Below are positions 46,861 to 55,493 of a stretch of DNA of 64,000 nucleotides, one piece after another; within the stretch, counting starts at the first letter, position 1, and every line of letters begins with the position of its first letter. Origin of the DNA: Anaerocolumna sedimenticola (GTDB lineage Bacteria > Bacillota > Clostridia > Lachnospirales > Lachnospiraceae); NCBI RefSeq assembly GCF_009931695.1, contig NZ_CP048000.1:4978501-5042500 (forward strand), given 5' to 3'. The position numbers and the translations under genes are program-made. The notes below the pieces were generated by a model. The model was not told where the DNA came from and searched no databases. It saw only the letters and a program-made list of their open reading frames with translations.

Positions 46861-46970
46861 AACCTTACAAGTAAGTCACCACATCTTAGCATAGGGGTGG
46901 GTCCTGGGCTTACTTGTTTCAGACGGAGTTCATGCTCCGACTGAAATACCCGCATAACGGGTATAAGGTT
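46861..46970. ncRNA. Structured element: fully paired four-way junction
   Basis: AACCTTA (46861-67) closes with TAAGGTT (46964-70). Inside, three hairpins abut with no unpaired junction bases: CAAGTAAG/CTTACTTG (46868-46916), TTTCAG-a-CGGAG/CTCCG-a-CTGAAA (46917-46946) and TACCCG/CGGGTA (46947-46963). It is followed by GGTTATGAG and another GCGGAT/ATCCGC hairpin (46987-47006). It lies between the first glycosyltransferase and the aminotransferase. RNA or DNA cruciform cannot be told apart from sequence alone. Confidence 0.6.
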
Positions 46971-47052
46971 ATGAGCAAGTAGCGTAGCGGATCTAAGAAT
47001 ATCCGCTTTAACTTCTTAATTTAATTGCAGGCTCAAGGAGGTGTAATACAAG

Positions 47053-48182
47053 ATGTTAGAACCTTTTGCAAAGCCTTTCTATATCACACAGCCCTTACTG
47101 CCTGATATGGATGAATTGAATGAAATGCTTAAAGAAATATGGGCAAGCAAACAGTTAAGTAATAACGGAAATATGGTAAAACAGCTGGAAAAAGATCTAT
47201 CCTCTTACCTCGGCGCCAATTACCTCTCTGTATTCTCAAATGGAACAGTTGCATTACAATTAGCATGTAAAGTTTTAAGATTATCCGGCGAAGTTATCAC
47301 TACACCCTTTACTTTTGCTGCTACTGCCCATTCCTTAGTTTGGAACGATATTAAACCTGTATTTTGTGATATTGAGGAAGATTCCTTTAATATAGATACC
47401 GACCAGATTGAATCCTTAGTAACGGAAAAAACTACTGCAATCATGCCCGTCCATGTATTCGGTTACCCCTGTAATGTAGATAAAATACAGCAAATTGCAG
47501 ATAAATACGGCCTTAAAGTATTGTATGATGCGGCACACGCATTCGGAGTTAAAGTGAATGGTAAGCCTATCTCAGGCTTCGGCGATATCTCCATGTTTAG
47601 TTTCCATGCGACAAAAATATTTCATACCATTGAGGGGGAGCTTTAACATTTAAAGATCCGTATCAGAAAGAAAGAGCTGACTCTTTAAGAAACTTCGGTA
47701 TCCGGAACGGTGAAAATGTTATGGAACCAGGAACGAACGGAAAATTAAATGAAATCCAGGCTGCTGTTGGTATTTTACTGTTAAAGCAAGTAGAAAGTGA
47801 AATCGAAAGCAGAAAAGAGATTACTAATTTGTACCGTCAACTGTTAAATGAAGTTCCCGGAATCATTACAAGCAAAGATAGAGACGGTGTTTGCCATAAC
47901 TATTCCTACTTTGTTGTTCGGGTAGATAAGGATGAATATGGCCTGTCCCGTGACGAACTCTATGAGAAATTATTGGAATACAATATAATAGCCAGAAAAT
48001 ATTTTTATCCTCTTTGCAGTAATTTTCAGTGTTATAAAGATTTTCCTTCATCCCGGAAGGAAAATCTTCCGGTAGCAAATAAAATTTCTGATATGGTACT
48101 GTCTCTTCCGTTACATGGACGAATGCAAAGAAGTGACGTAGAAAAAATCTGCGCTATCATAAAAGCTATTCAAAAGGGTTGA
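47053..48182 (+). pseudogene. DegT/DnrJ/EryC1 sugar aminotransferase, one-base frameshift
   Basis: A PLP-dependent aminotransferase of nucleotide-linked keto sugars (VioA/PglE-like). FSNGTVALQLACKVLRLSGE, then TTPFTFAATAHSLVW and YDAAHAFGVKVNG are typical; the PLP lysine is in SFHATKIFHTIEGG. The first frame stops there, and LTFKDPYQKERADSLRNFGI with TNGKLNEIQAAVG continues in another. One more G in the G5 run at 47634-47638 joins them, giving 376 aa. GGAGG precedes the ATG. With the next gene it probably makes an N-acetylated amino-deoxy sugar donor. Confidence 0.87.
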
Positions 48183-48187
48183 TTTTA

Positions 48188-48838
48188 ATGAAAGACATCG
48201 TTATCATCGGCGCCGGCGGCTTCGGAAAAGAAGTTGCCCAGCTGATAAAAGATATAAACAAGGATAAAAAGACATGGAATTTGTTAGGATACATTGATGA
48301 AACAGTGGAAAAACACGGTTCATTAATTAATGAGACTCCCGTACTCGGAAGTTTTGACTGGTTTGAAAAAAGCAGTAGAAGCAAAGTATGGGCAGTTTGT
48401 GCACTGGGAAATCCACGAGATAAATATAAATTAATTCAAAAAACTTCGGCTTATCCTATTAATTATGCCACAATAATACACCCTGATGCAAAAATAAATA
48501 AGTACAGTGATTTGGGATTTGGCTGTATCATTTGCTGCAACTCTTTTATATCCGTAAATACAAAGATAGGGAATCATGTATGCATTAATCCAGGCTGCGG
48601 TATCGGTCATGATACTATCATAGAAGATTATACTTCCCTGTACTGGAATGTTACCTTATCCGGAAATGTATTTATCCACGAAGGTTGTGAAATAGGCTCA
48701 AAAGCAATCGTAATACAAAAAAAGACTGTTGGGAAATGGAGCATTATCGGCGCTGGTGCAGTTATCATAAGGGATTTGCCTGAATACTGTACAGCTGTAG
48801 GTGTACCTGGGAGAACGATAAAAATATCAGAACCATGA
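48188..48838 (+). CDS. NeuD/PglD-like sugar O/N-acetyltransferase
   Basis: A 216-aa enzyme. The N-terminal KDIVIIGAGGFGKEVAQLIK is the Rossmann-like half of PglD/NeuD. The C-terminal half is a left-handed hexapeptide beta-helix (IGNHVCINPGCGIGHDTIIE; LSGNVFIHEGCEIGSKAIVI; GAGAVIIRDLPEYCTAVGVP), with the active His in GIGHDT. It acetylates the amino sugar made by the preceding aminotransferase, by analogy with Qui4NAc/bacillosamine pathways. The ATG at 48188 is preferred over the TTG at 48179; AGGG lies upstream. Confidence 0.88.
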   Translation: MKDIVIIGAGGFGKEVAQLIKDINKDKKTWNLLGYIDETVEKHGSLINETPVLGSFDWFEKSSRSKVWAVCALGNPRDKYKLIQKTSAYPINYATIIHPDAKINKYSDLGFGCIICCNSFISVNTKIGNHVCINPGCGIGHDTIIEDYTSLYWNVTLSGNVFIHEGCEIGSKAIVIQKKTVGKWSIIGAGAVIIRDLPEYCTAVGVPGRTIKISEP

Positions 48839-48857
48839 ACCAGCATATTAGATGAAC

Positions 48858-48881
48858 GGCGGTAAAAAAACACCGCCTTTT
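48858..48881 (+). terminator. Intrinsic terminator after the aminotransferase-acetyltransferase pair
   Basis: GGCGGT pairs with ACCGCC around an A-rich loop, followed by TTTT. A second stem TATCGGAA/TTCCGATA (48881-48910) follows and lies upstream of the next glycosyltransferase. Confidence 0.7.
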
Positions 48882-48938
48882 ATCGGAACTTTGGATACCA
48901 ATTTCCGATAAGCATATTTATAGAAAGGACTGCTGAGA

Positions 48939-49981
48939 TTGAAGCAATCATTTAGTAATAATATCAACCGCTTTACCGATACGGTAAAAGATATAAAGGA
49001 AAAGTTATTCAGCAAAAATAATAATTATGTAGAAAGCTATGAGGCGGAGGAAAGTCAACTAGTAAAGAAAACAGATATCAACAAAATTCCTCCGTTTATA
49101 AACTTTGTAACGTTTAACAGAATGGGACTGACGATAAAAAACCTGAATAATATCCTTGATTCTGAAGAAGATTTTGAATTACACATCATTGATTGTAACT
49201 CAAAAGATAATACCTGGGACTATATCCAGAGTTTAAATGACAAACGGATTAAATCCAAAACACGATTCACCTTAAATCTTGGTCCCATTTATCCCTTAAA
49301 TTACAGCCTGACCAAAAGAAAACCCGGACAGTATTTTATTACCATTGACAGCGATACTTTTATTAAAACCAAAAATTGGATAGCAAAATTTATGGAAGTA
49401 TTTGATGCTTTTCCGGATGTAGGTTTATTAGGGTTATGAGAGATCGCCCGTATCCAAGGTACCTGCCTCCTGTCATTGCCAGAGAAAAAGGGAATATAAA
49501 CTATCTGCAATTAAAAAACGCTGCGGTAGGTGTAGATCTTGATTTCGTACCTGGACAGCTGCAATGTTTGAGGCCGGAATTGATTCAGGAAATAGGCTAT
49601 TGGAGTGAAGAATGCGGTTATGGTGATGCTGAAATCTCTCCCAGGATTGTTCATTATACCAATTTTAAGGTTGGATACTTAACCAATGTTGAGATTGATA
49701 TGACCCAGTATATCGGATGTAACCAATGTCCGGGCAGAGATATCTGCAAACTCAGCAAGAGTGTAAATTCCTGTTTTTCACTCAGTAAATCTTCGAATTA
49801 TAATGAATCATTTGTAAGAAAACACGGCTGGAAATATCTCGAAACTTTTAAAGAACTTGAGGCAGGTAAACGAACTGCTTATTGCGCTTCCGTTCATGAC
49901 CCGGAATCAATGAAAAATCATTATTATAATCAAATATGGGCTTCTGAAAACTTTGATTATTATATCAAAAATTCAAATTAA
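48939..49981 (+). pseudogene. GT-A family glycosyltransferase with Cys4 motif (paralogue 2), one-base frameshift
   Basis: Paralogue of 45953 and 50243 with a ~48-aa N-terminal extension. FITIDSDTFI is the DXD. The frame stops after VGLLG, and MRDRPYPRYLPPV with CNQCPGRDICKLSKSVNSCF (the Cys4) continues in another. One more G in the G3 run at 49431-49433 reads VGLLGVMRDRPYP and gives 347 aa. It starts at a TTG (48939) with AAAGGA upstream. The C-terminal 87 residues have the same length as in the other two. Followed by a terminator at 50055. Confidence 0.8.
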
Positions 49982-50054
49982 CAAGCAATTACAAAACCAT
50001 AAGTATTATTAAAAGATAAATGTTAATAAACGGTCCGCTTATATTTGATTACTT

Positions 50055-50109
50055 AAAACAACTTTCTCATGAACTGCAATTATTATGGCAGGAGGAAGTT
50101 GTTTTATAT
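50055..50109 (+). terminator. Intrinsic terminator after paralogue 2
   Basis: AAAACAACTT pairs with AAGTTGTTTT (50096-50105), followed by ATATTTTG. Confidence 0.7.
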
Positions 50110-50242
50110 TTTGTACCTTTCTGTAGCTTTTTGTAACAACGGCTCGTATAGCCACATACTATATAATTATACCAGACAAAAATATAGCCATTACAGATTA
50201 CTTACACATGAAGTTTTCTGTACGGAATATGGAGGTTTATTC

Positions 50243-51142
50243 ATGACACCACCTTTAATCAGTTATTCCACTTTTCACAGAATGGGCTTGACCGTCAGGA
50301 ACTTAAATTCTCTATTAAGATCTACGGATGACTTTGAGCTCCATATTATAGATAATAATTCACAAGATGATACCTGGGACTATATCCAAAGCTTAAATGA
50401 CAGCCGTATCAAATCGAGAGTCCGTTTTCCTTTAAATTTCGGGCCAATTTACCCCATAAATCTGAATCTGACCCGTAGAAGGCCGGATCAGTACTTTATC
50501 GTATTGGAAAGTGACGTTTATTTATACACTCCTGATTGGATCAGCCGTTTTATGAGAGTCTTTGAGACTTTTCCGGAAGTTGGACTCCTTGGAGTCCCAA
50601 GGCCTATCCCGCTCCCTGGTTTTGAACCTGAGGTTGTTACCATGGAGAAATATGGCATTAGCTATAATCAGTTAAAATATTGTGAAGTAGGAACAATACG
50701 TGATTTTGTACCCGGACATTGTCAATGCCTTAGACCGGAACTGATCAATACCATTGGGTATTGGTGTGAAGAGAATGGTTACGGTGATGCTGAAATTTCA
50801 ATTCGAATTAATAAATACACATCCTTTAAAGCGGGACTTACAACGAATATACCTATTGATCTGACTCAAACCATACCTTGTCAGATATGTGAGGGAATCC
50901 AGTTCTGTAAACTGAACAGAGCTGTAACCACTTGTTTTGACATTCGCAATAATAAATACAAAAATGTGTCCTTCTCTGCCCTCAACCGTTGGAAGTATTT
51001 TGAGTATTTCAACGAACTAAACCAAGGAAAAAGAACTGTTTATTGCGCATCCATACATGACCCTATCTCTTACGCTACACACCTTTATCATATGGACTGG
51101 GCTACGGAAAATTTTAATTATTATGCAATAAATGCAAATTAA
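50243..51142 (+). CDS. GT-A family glycosyltransferase with Cys4 motif (paralogue 3)
   Basis: A 299-aa intact paralogue, the same length as the first. LISYSTFHRMGLTVRNL and HIIDNNSQDDTWDYIQSL match it. The DXD position is E89-S90-D91 (IVLESDVYL), a Glu in place of the first Asp. Cys4 is C213-x2-C216-x5-C222-x8-C231 (CQICEGIQFCKLNRAVTTCF), then VYCASIHDP and ENFNYYAINAN. The ATG at 50243 has GGAGG 7 nt upstream; a 55-codon extension to 50069 is not needed. Specificity probably differs from its neighbours. Confidence 0.82.
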   Translation: MTPPLISYSTFHRMGLTVRNLNSLLRSTDDFELHIIDNNSQDDTWDYIQSLNDSRIKSRVRFPLNFGPIYPINLNLTRRRPDQYFIVLESDVYLYTPDWISRFMRVFETFPEVGLLGVPRPIPLPGFEPEVVTMEKYGISYNQLKYCEVGTIRDFVPGHCQCLRPELINTIGYWCEENGYGDAEISIRINKYTSFKAGLTTNIPIDLTQTIPCQICEGIQFCKLNRAVTTCFDIRNNKYKNVSFSALNRWKYFEYFNELNQGKRTVYCASIHDPISYATHLYHMDWATENFNYYAINAN

Positions 51143-51235
51143 ATAATAAATACGATGCAAAAGATAAATTCAGGGCCAAACCCTTGCTTAGCCCTTACTT
51201 TTACCGAGATAACAAGAATGGAGGTATAAGACTTG

Positions 51236-52336
51236 ATGAGCGGTAAATTAACGATACTTGATGACTATTTTCCAAATCTGACTACAGGTTTTCGTATATC
51301 CGAATTTAATTACTATCTGGAAAAGTTTCCTGCCAGTGAAGTAATCTCCACCAGATATGACACTCATTATGCTGAATATGTAGCAGCTTATCCGCAGTTT
51401 GTAAATAGAGTTAAACCTTTCACACAGTTTGACTGGACCGGACAATCCACATCATTATACTATTCGGTTTTTTTAGGAAACGCCTTTTCTTTTTATTTTA
51501 TGTATGAGATGTTTCAAACACCGTATGTATTTGAGTTATATCCGGGCGGTTCATTCTGGATTAATGACCCGGAGATTGATGCTAAATTAATAAAAGTTCT
51601 TCAATCGCCGTTATTGAGAAAAGTCATTGTTACCCAGAAAATGACTTATGATTATATTGTAAACCGGGGTTATTCGTCACCGGATAAAATTGCCTATATT
51701 TACGGCCTGGTTACCCATCCCCAGTATTTCCTGCTGACACCGCCGAAAAGACACTACGGTACGGAAAAACAAACCTTTGACATCTGCTTCGTAGCTCATA
51801 AATATATGGCACAGGGACTTGACAAAGGTTACCATATCTTTATTAATGTCTGCAAACAACTGGCGGCTGCTGCCCCGCATATGGTATTCCACGTTGTTGG
51901 TAATTTTGACCGGACTGATATAGACATTACCGGTTTAGAAAACAGGATCATATTCCATGGTTTAAAAGACCACAAATTCTTCCCGGACTTTTACGCAGGA
52001 ATGGATATCATTGTTTCGCCTAATGCACCATATATCCTAATTCCGGGTAAAAGTTTTGACGGTTTTCCTACCGGTTGTTGTATAGATGCCGGTTTACATG
52101 GTGTTGGTGTTTTTTGTACCGATCCCTTAAATCAGAATGTCCATTTTGAGCATAGAAAGGATCTGTTCTTAATCAACCTTGACCCGAATGTTATTACTGC
52201 AAATATTCTGGAATATTACTATGATCCTCAGAAATTATATCAGATGTCAGCAAATGGCCAGGCAAAATTCAAAGAAGTATTTGATTTTAATAAACAGATG
52301 AGTCAAAGGGCTGCCGTTCTGGAGCAATTCATGTAA
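51236..52336 (+). CDS. GT-B glycosyltransferase (family 1/4-like)
   Basis: A 366-aa two-domain enzyme. The N-terminal half contains YVFELYPGGSFWINDP and IAYIYGLVTHPQYF. The C-terminal nucleotide-sugar domain contains HKYMAQGLDKGYHIFINVCK, VFHVVGNFDR, FHGLKDHKFFPDFYAGMDIIV and FDGFPTGCCIDAGLHGVGVF, whose E-x7-E-like acid pair appears as DGFPTG...DA. No membrane helix. The ATG (51236) and the TTG at 51233 are both possible; GGAGG lies just upstream. It probably adds a further sugar in the same glycan. Confidence 0.8.
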   Translation: MSGKLTILDDYFPNLTTGFRISEFNYYLEKFPASEVISTRYDTHYAEYVAAYPQFVNRVKPFTQFDWTGQSTSLYYSVFLGNAFSFYFMYEMFQTPYVFELYPGGSFWINDPEIDAKLIKVLQSPLLRKVIVTQKMTYDYIVNRGYSSPDKIAYIYGLVTHPQYFLLTPPKRHYGTEKQTFDICFVAHKYMAQGLDKGYHIFINVCKQLAAAAPHMVFHVVGNFDRTDIDITGLENRIIFHGLKDHKFFPDFYAGMDIIVSPNAPYILIPGKSFDGFPTGCCIDAGLHGVGVFCTDPLNQNVHFEHRKDLFLINLDPNVITANILEYYYDPQKLYQMSANGQAKFKEVFDFNKQMSQRAAVLEQFM

Positions 52337-52355
52337 TTACCGGATATCACTTTCT

Positions 52356-52421
52356 GGGACTGTTACAAAATTACAAAACCTTTAACTTGTGTCTGGAATT
52401 TGGAATTTTAGAACAGCCCCT
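52356..52421 (+). terminator. Intrinsic terminator/hairpin between GT-B and surface-protein genes
   Basis: GGGACTGTTACAAAATTACA pairs imperfectly with TTTGGAATTTTAGAACAGCC. It belongs to the GCTGTT(G/A)CAAAA hairpin class. No coding in 52422-52588. Confidence 0.55.
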
Positions 52422-52588
52422 CCCGAAAAAGCTTTTCACATGGAATAGACCAGTCTGTAGCTTTTATTTATACTTAAGCCAATAACCTGAACACTTTTAC
52501 ATAATTCTTAATATAGTATTATGTGGAACTTTACAGATTAACCATTCATAGACCAAAAAACATGTCTCAGAAAGGAGATGCTACTACT

Positions 52589-53530
52589 TTGGAAACTCAA
52601 ACCTTTCTATCTGCCGGTACCACCTTTGTATCAAGTACTTTAGCACCTTATAACTTATCAACCAGTGCCGTAATTGCTGTTGGAACCCATCCGGTATATC
52701 AAGACAGTATAAGTTTTCTTAGATTTGACTTATCATCCATCTCTGCTGCAAATGCAAGCAGCGCTGTACTTCGTTTATTTGTATTTGAAAAAGAAGGTGC
52801 AGCACCTAGTCCGGTCGTAATAAACAGGGTAACCTCAGATTATGATATTAATACGGTAACCTACAATACAAGACCTGCTTATGTTAATACAGAAATCACG
52901 TCTGAAGTTTCATCAGATGAAGTTATTAAATATATAGAGATTCCCGTTACCACACTGGTAAACCAATGGCTGAACGGGGATTTTCCCAATTACGGATTTG
53001 CTTTAACCAATCCAGACGGAACCACATCCGTACTGTTTGGCGGGAAACCTGTGGGAGCGTCTTATGAACCCCAGCTGGTTATCACTTACTCATCGGAAAC
53101 ACCTGGCAAATTAACAGGAATCCAGGCACAGCTTCAAAGAAGTCCTGGTACAATCATTGCTGATGGTGCCAATGTTATTTTTGATTCTACTTTAACGGAC
53201 CAGTCCGAAAGTATTTCCTATAATCCCGCAACCGGAGAATTTACCATTTCGAAACCCGATAATTATTATATCAGCTGGTGGGTAACAACAGATGGTTCAG
53301 CAGGGCCGGTTAATATGGTATTTGGTTTAGTTGCTGACGGTACCACAATTGCCGTGGGTAATTCACCTGATGTTACAGGACAGGTGGATGGCGATGGCTT
53401 TTTAACCGTTTCTAATGATCCTGTTACTTTAACATTGGTTAATCAGACCGGTGCGGATGTTTTATATGCAAATATACCGGTACAGGCAAATATTTCAATT
53501 ATAACAGTCGTAAGTGATTCAAGCGTATGA
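52589..53530 (+). CDS. DNRLRE/BclA-C-like surface protein
   Basis: A 313-aa two-domain protein. Residues ~5-175 fit a DNRLRE (CBM96-type) beta domain (ISFLRFDLSSI; AVLRLFVFE; TVTYNTRP; TLVNQWLNGDFPNYGFAL). Residues ~185-313 resemble the BclA C-terminal jelly-roll that caps exosporium glycoproteins (VIFDSTLTDQSESISYNPAT; GNYYISWWV-like; ADGTTIAVG). No signal peptide, as is usual for spore-surface proteins. I use the TTG at 52589 with AGGAG upstream; ATG at 52562 lacks a site. It is a plausible acceptor for the island's glycosyltransferases. Confidence 0.72.
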   Translation: METQTFLSAGTTFVSSTLAPYNLSTSAVIAVGTHPVYQDSISFLRFDLSSISAANASSAVLRLFVFEKEGAAPSPVVINRVTSDYDINTVTYNTRPAYVNTEITSEVSSDEVIKYIEIPVTTLVNQWLNGDFPNYGFALTNPDGTTSVLFGGKPVGASYEPQLVITYSSETPGKLTGIQAQLQRSPGTIIADGANVIFDSTLTDQSESISYNPATGEFTISKPDNYYISWWVTTDGSAGPVNMVFGLVADGTTIAVGNSPDVTGQVDGDGFLTVSNDPVTLTLVNQTGADVLYANIPVQANISIITVVSDSSV

Positions 53531-53588
53531 TTTGATTTGCAGAAATAAATAAGCTGCTGTTCCTGGTAATTTTACAGGACTGCATCTG

Positions 53589-53655
53589 AAAGTGGGTTAT
53601 ATTTCCCGGTAATTGTAATTCAATCCCGCAATTACCAATGGGATATACCCACTTT
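53589..53655. terminator. Bidirectional intrinsic terminator
   Basis: AAAGTGGGT pairs with ACCCACTTT, with further CCC/GGG and TAATTG/CAATTA stems inside. It overlaps the PadR stop and separates the convergent surface-protein (+) and padR (-) genes. Confidence 0.75.
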
Positions 53656-54235
53656 ATAATGAGTTTTCCGGATTATCCGGCTGCTTAATCTTAAATTCCT
53701 CAATTAAGTTAACTGCCTGTTCCGCCCACCTTATATACGCTTTATATACCTGCTCCCCGAAAAGGACCGTGAGGTAATAATATAAATGGTCCGTATTTTC
53801 CGCCATAACATTTTCCAGATTTTTTTCAAAAAGCGTTATCATTTCCAGATTTCTTTGATGCTGTTCTCTAAATGCATTAATTCTGCTTATATTTTCTTCT
53901 GCCGAGATACGGCTGCTGAAAAAAAGTTTCAGCAGGATTTCATATCTCGTATATTCCTTTGTCTCTGGAATCTCCAGCCATTCTTTTAACACCACTCTTC
54001 CGGCCCCGGTAATGCTATATAGGTATTTTTCCGGACCTTTGGAACTCTCAGCAGATTTCTTTGTGATCAGACCTTCGGACTCAAGAGTCTTTAGTGTAGG
54101 ATAAATCTGTCCATATCCAACCTCCCAGAAATAACGGATCATAGAATCAATTCTTTTCTTAATATCATATCCGCTTAGTTCCTCATGATCTAACAGTCCC
54201 AGAATGATATAGGCAGTAGTGTTGGATTTCGCCAT
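53654..54235 (-). CDS. PadR family transcriptional regulator
   Basis: A 193-aa PadR with winged helix near the N-terminus: AYIILGLLDHEELSGYDIKK, then GYGQIYPTLKTLESEGLI and YSITGAGRVVLKEWL, followed by a Vir-type coiled C-terminal helix. Its promoter overlaps a palindrome (54279), so it is probably autoregulated. The yvl-like operon is divergent and may also be under its control. Confidence 0.88.
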   Translation of the reverse strand: MAKSNTTAYIILGLLDHEELSGYDIKKRIDSMIRYFWEVGYGQIYPTLKTLESEGLITKKSAESSKGPEKYLYSITGAGRVVLKEWLEIPETKEYTRYEILLKLFFSSRISAEENISRINAFREQHQRNLEMITLFEKNLENVMAENTDHLYYYLTVLFGEQVYKAYIRWAEQAVNLIEEFKIKQPDNPENSL

Positions 54236-54278
54236 ATTACTTCCATTCCTTTCATATATTATAAAATCTTTACTTACA

Positions 54279-54307
54279 ACTATATCAGTATGATATAGTC
54301 ATGTCAA
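54279..54307 (-). promoter_or_regulatory. padR promoter with overlapping palindromic operator
   Basis: On the minus strand TTGACA (54302-54307), 17 bp, TATAGT (54279-54284). The palindrome ACTATATCA-GTA-TGATATAGT (54279-54299) covers the -10 and spacer, with 9-bp arms. Binding there would block the promoter. Confidence 0.7.
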
Positions 54308-54459
54308 GACTGAATGGAATTCTCCCCAGAATAAGAATAAATTTTACCATCATTAGAATTGATTTTAAAATTGCTGCTATTATAACTACATAAAAATTAA
54401 CTATTTTAATATCAATATTAATAATATTAATTAAATAATTAATTATTTTAATTTAAATA

Positions 54460-54488
54460 TTGACAATCTAAAATATTAGGAGTATAGT
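54460..54488 (+). promoter_or_regulatory. Sigma-A promoter of the DUF2089/yvl-like operon
   Basis: TTGACA (54460-54465), 17-bp spacer, TATAGT (54483-54488). It is followed by AGGAGG and the ATG at 54522. The A/T-rich inverted sequences to the left (54400-54455) may be regulatory. Confidence 0.75.
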
Positions 54489-54521
54489 AAAACCATCAAT
54501 TTACATTAGGAGGTTGAAACC

Positions 54522-54911
54522 ATGAAATACAAAGCCCCTGGAAAATGTCCGGTATGCGGAGAGAAACTGGCAATCACAAAACTGGGCTGTCCCAAGTGTT
54601 CAACAGCCATAGAGGGTGATTTTCAACCCTGTGAATTCTGCCGTCTTCCGGAAGAGGATCTTGATTTTGTCAAGGTGTTTATCAAATGCAGAGGTAACAT
54701 TAAAGATGTGGAAAAAGAACTTGGTATCTCATATCCTACGGTACGCGGCAAATTAGATGCAGTTATAAGAGGGCTTGGGTTTGAAGTACCTGTCAAAGAT
54801 ACGGTCAAAGAGAATGATGCTAAGGCAGCACTGCGGAATGAAATCCTGGATCAGTTATCAAAAGGTGAAATTACTCCAAAAGAAGCAACAGAAAAAATTA
54901 AAAATTTATAA
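54522..54911 (+). CDS. DUF2089 domain protein
   Basis: A 129-aa protein. CPVCGEKLAITKLGCPKCST and CEFCRLPEEDLDFVKVFIKC, with GNIKDVEKELGISYPTVRGK, are the zinc ribbon and HTH-like core of DUF2089, with a C-terminal LDQLSKGEITPKEATEKI helix like that of SHOCT proteins. Probably a DNA-binding or anti-sigma-like regulator of this operon. First in a four-gene unit with homology in layout to the B. subtilis yvl genes. Confidence 0.85.
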   Translation: MKYKAPGKCPVCGEKLAITKLGCPKCSTAIEGDFQPCEFCRLPEEDLDFVKVFIKCRGNIKDVEKELGISYPTVRGKLDAVIRGLGFEVPVKDTVKENDAKAALRNEILDQLSKGEITPKEATEKIKNL

Positions 54912-54930
54912 GAATATTGTGATTAGTCTC

Positions 54931-55030
54931 GCAAAATTATGGGAGCCAAAAGCCTCGGATACGAGGTTTGGGAAGAATAGCAAATAACGCTATTCTTCAG
55001 GATTTGTACCTGCGGCTCAAAGTTTGCAGG
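54931..55030 (+). promoter_or_regulatory. Structured, possibly switching, leader before the yvlB-like gene
   Basis: GCAAA (54931-35) and TTTGC (55023-27) with GAGCC (54943-47)/GGCTC (55014-18) close three hairpins: AAGCCTCG/CGAGGTTT, a perfect 10-bp GAAGAATAGC/GCTATTCTTC (54972-54998) and AGG/CCT. An alternative CCTGC/GCAGG (55009-55030) excludes the closing stem. The ribosome site is just downstream. Unrecognised class. Confidence 0.5.
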
Positions 55031-55055
55031 TTATGAGAAAGGGATGGTTATTACT

Positions 55056-55493
55056 ATGAATGAACAGCTAAAAATATTGGAAATGATTGAAAAAGGCCAG
55101 ATCACAGCCGCCGAAGGTATGGAATTATTAGAAGCACTTAATGGGAATAAAGAAACGGAAATACCCGCCGTTATCGCACCAAGCGGGAAAAGAAATTATA
55201 AGTTCTTAAAAATCAAAGTTACTTCCGATAACCATACGGTAAATGTTAATGTTAATGTACCAATCCGCCTGCTTACTACTATCGGAGAAATTGCAGACAA
55301 GATGACTTCTATTGTACCGGCAGACGCACGTAAGGAAATGGCCTCTAAAGGTGTGGATATTACCAGCATGGATTTTGCCCGTATCATTGAAGAAATAATT
55401 AACGGCACTTTGGACGATCCCAATATTGTTGATATAGAAGCATGGGATGAAACACATCAAGCAATGGTGAAGGTTAATATATATGTGGAATAG
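55056..55493 (+). CDS. YvlB-like SHOCT-domain protein
   Basis: A 145-aa protein. EQLKILEMIEKGQITAAEGM is a SHOCT-like helix near the N-terminus; the rest resembles the YvlB/LiaX group. The ATG at 55056 is preferred, with AAAGGG upstream. Members of this family sit in envelope-stress operons; the biochemical role is not known. The end overlaps the next gene by 11 bp. Confidence 0.7.
   Translation: MNEQLKILEMIEKGQITAAEGMELLEALNGNKETEIPAVIAPSGKRNYKFLKIKVTSDNHTVNVNVNVPIRLLTTIGEIADKMTSIVPADARKEMASKGVDITSMDFARIIEEIINGTLDDPNIVDIEAWDETHQAMVKVNIYVE

Noticed and set aside
46861..46970. tRNA or tmRNA-like gene
   Set aside because: There is a 7-bp closing stem, but no T-loop (GTTCRA), no anticodon arm of the right size and no D-arm spacing.
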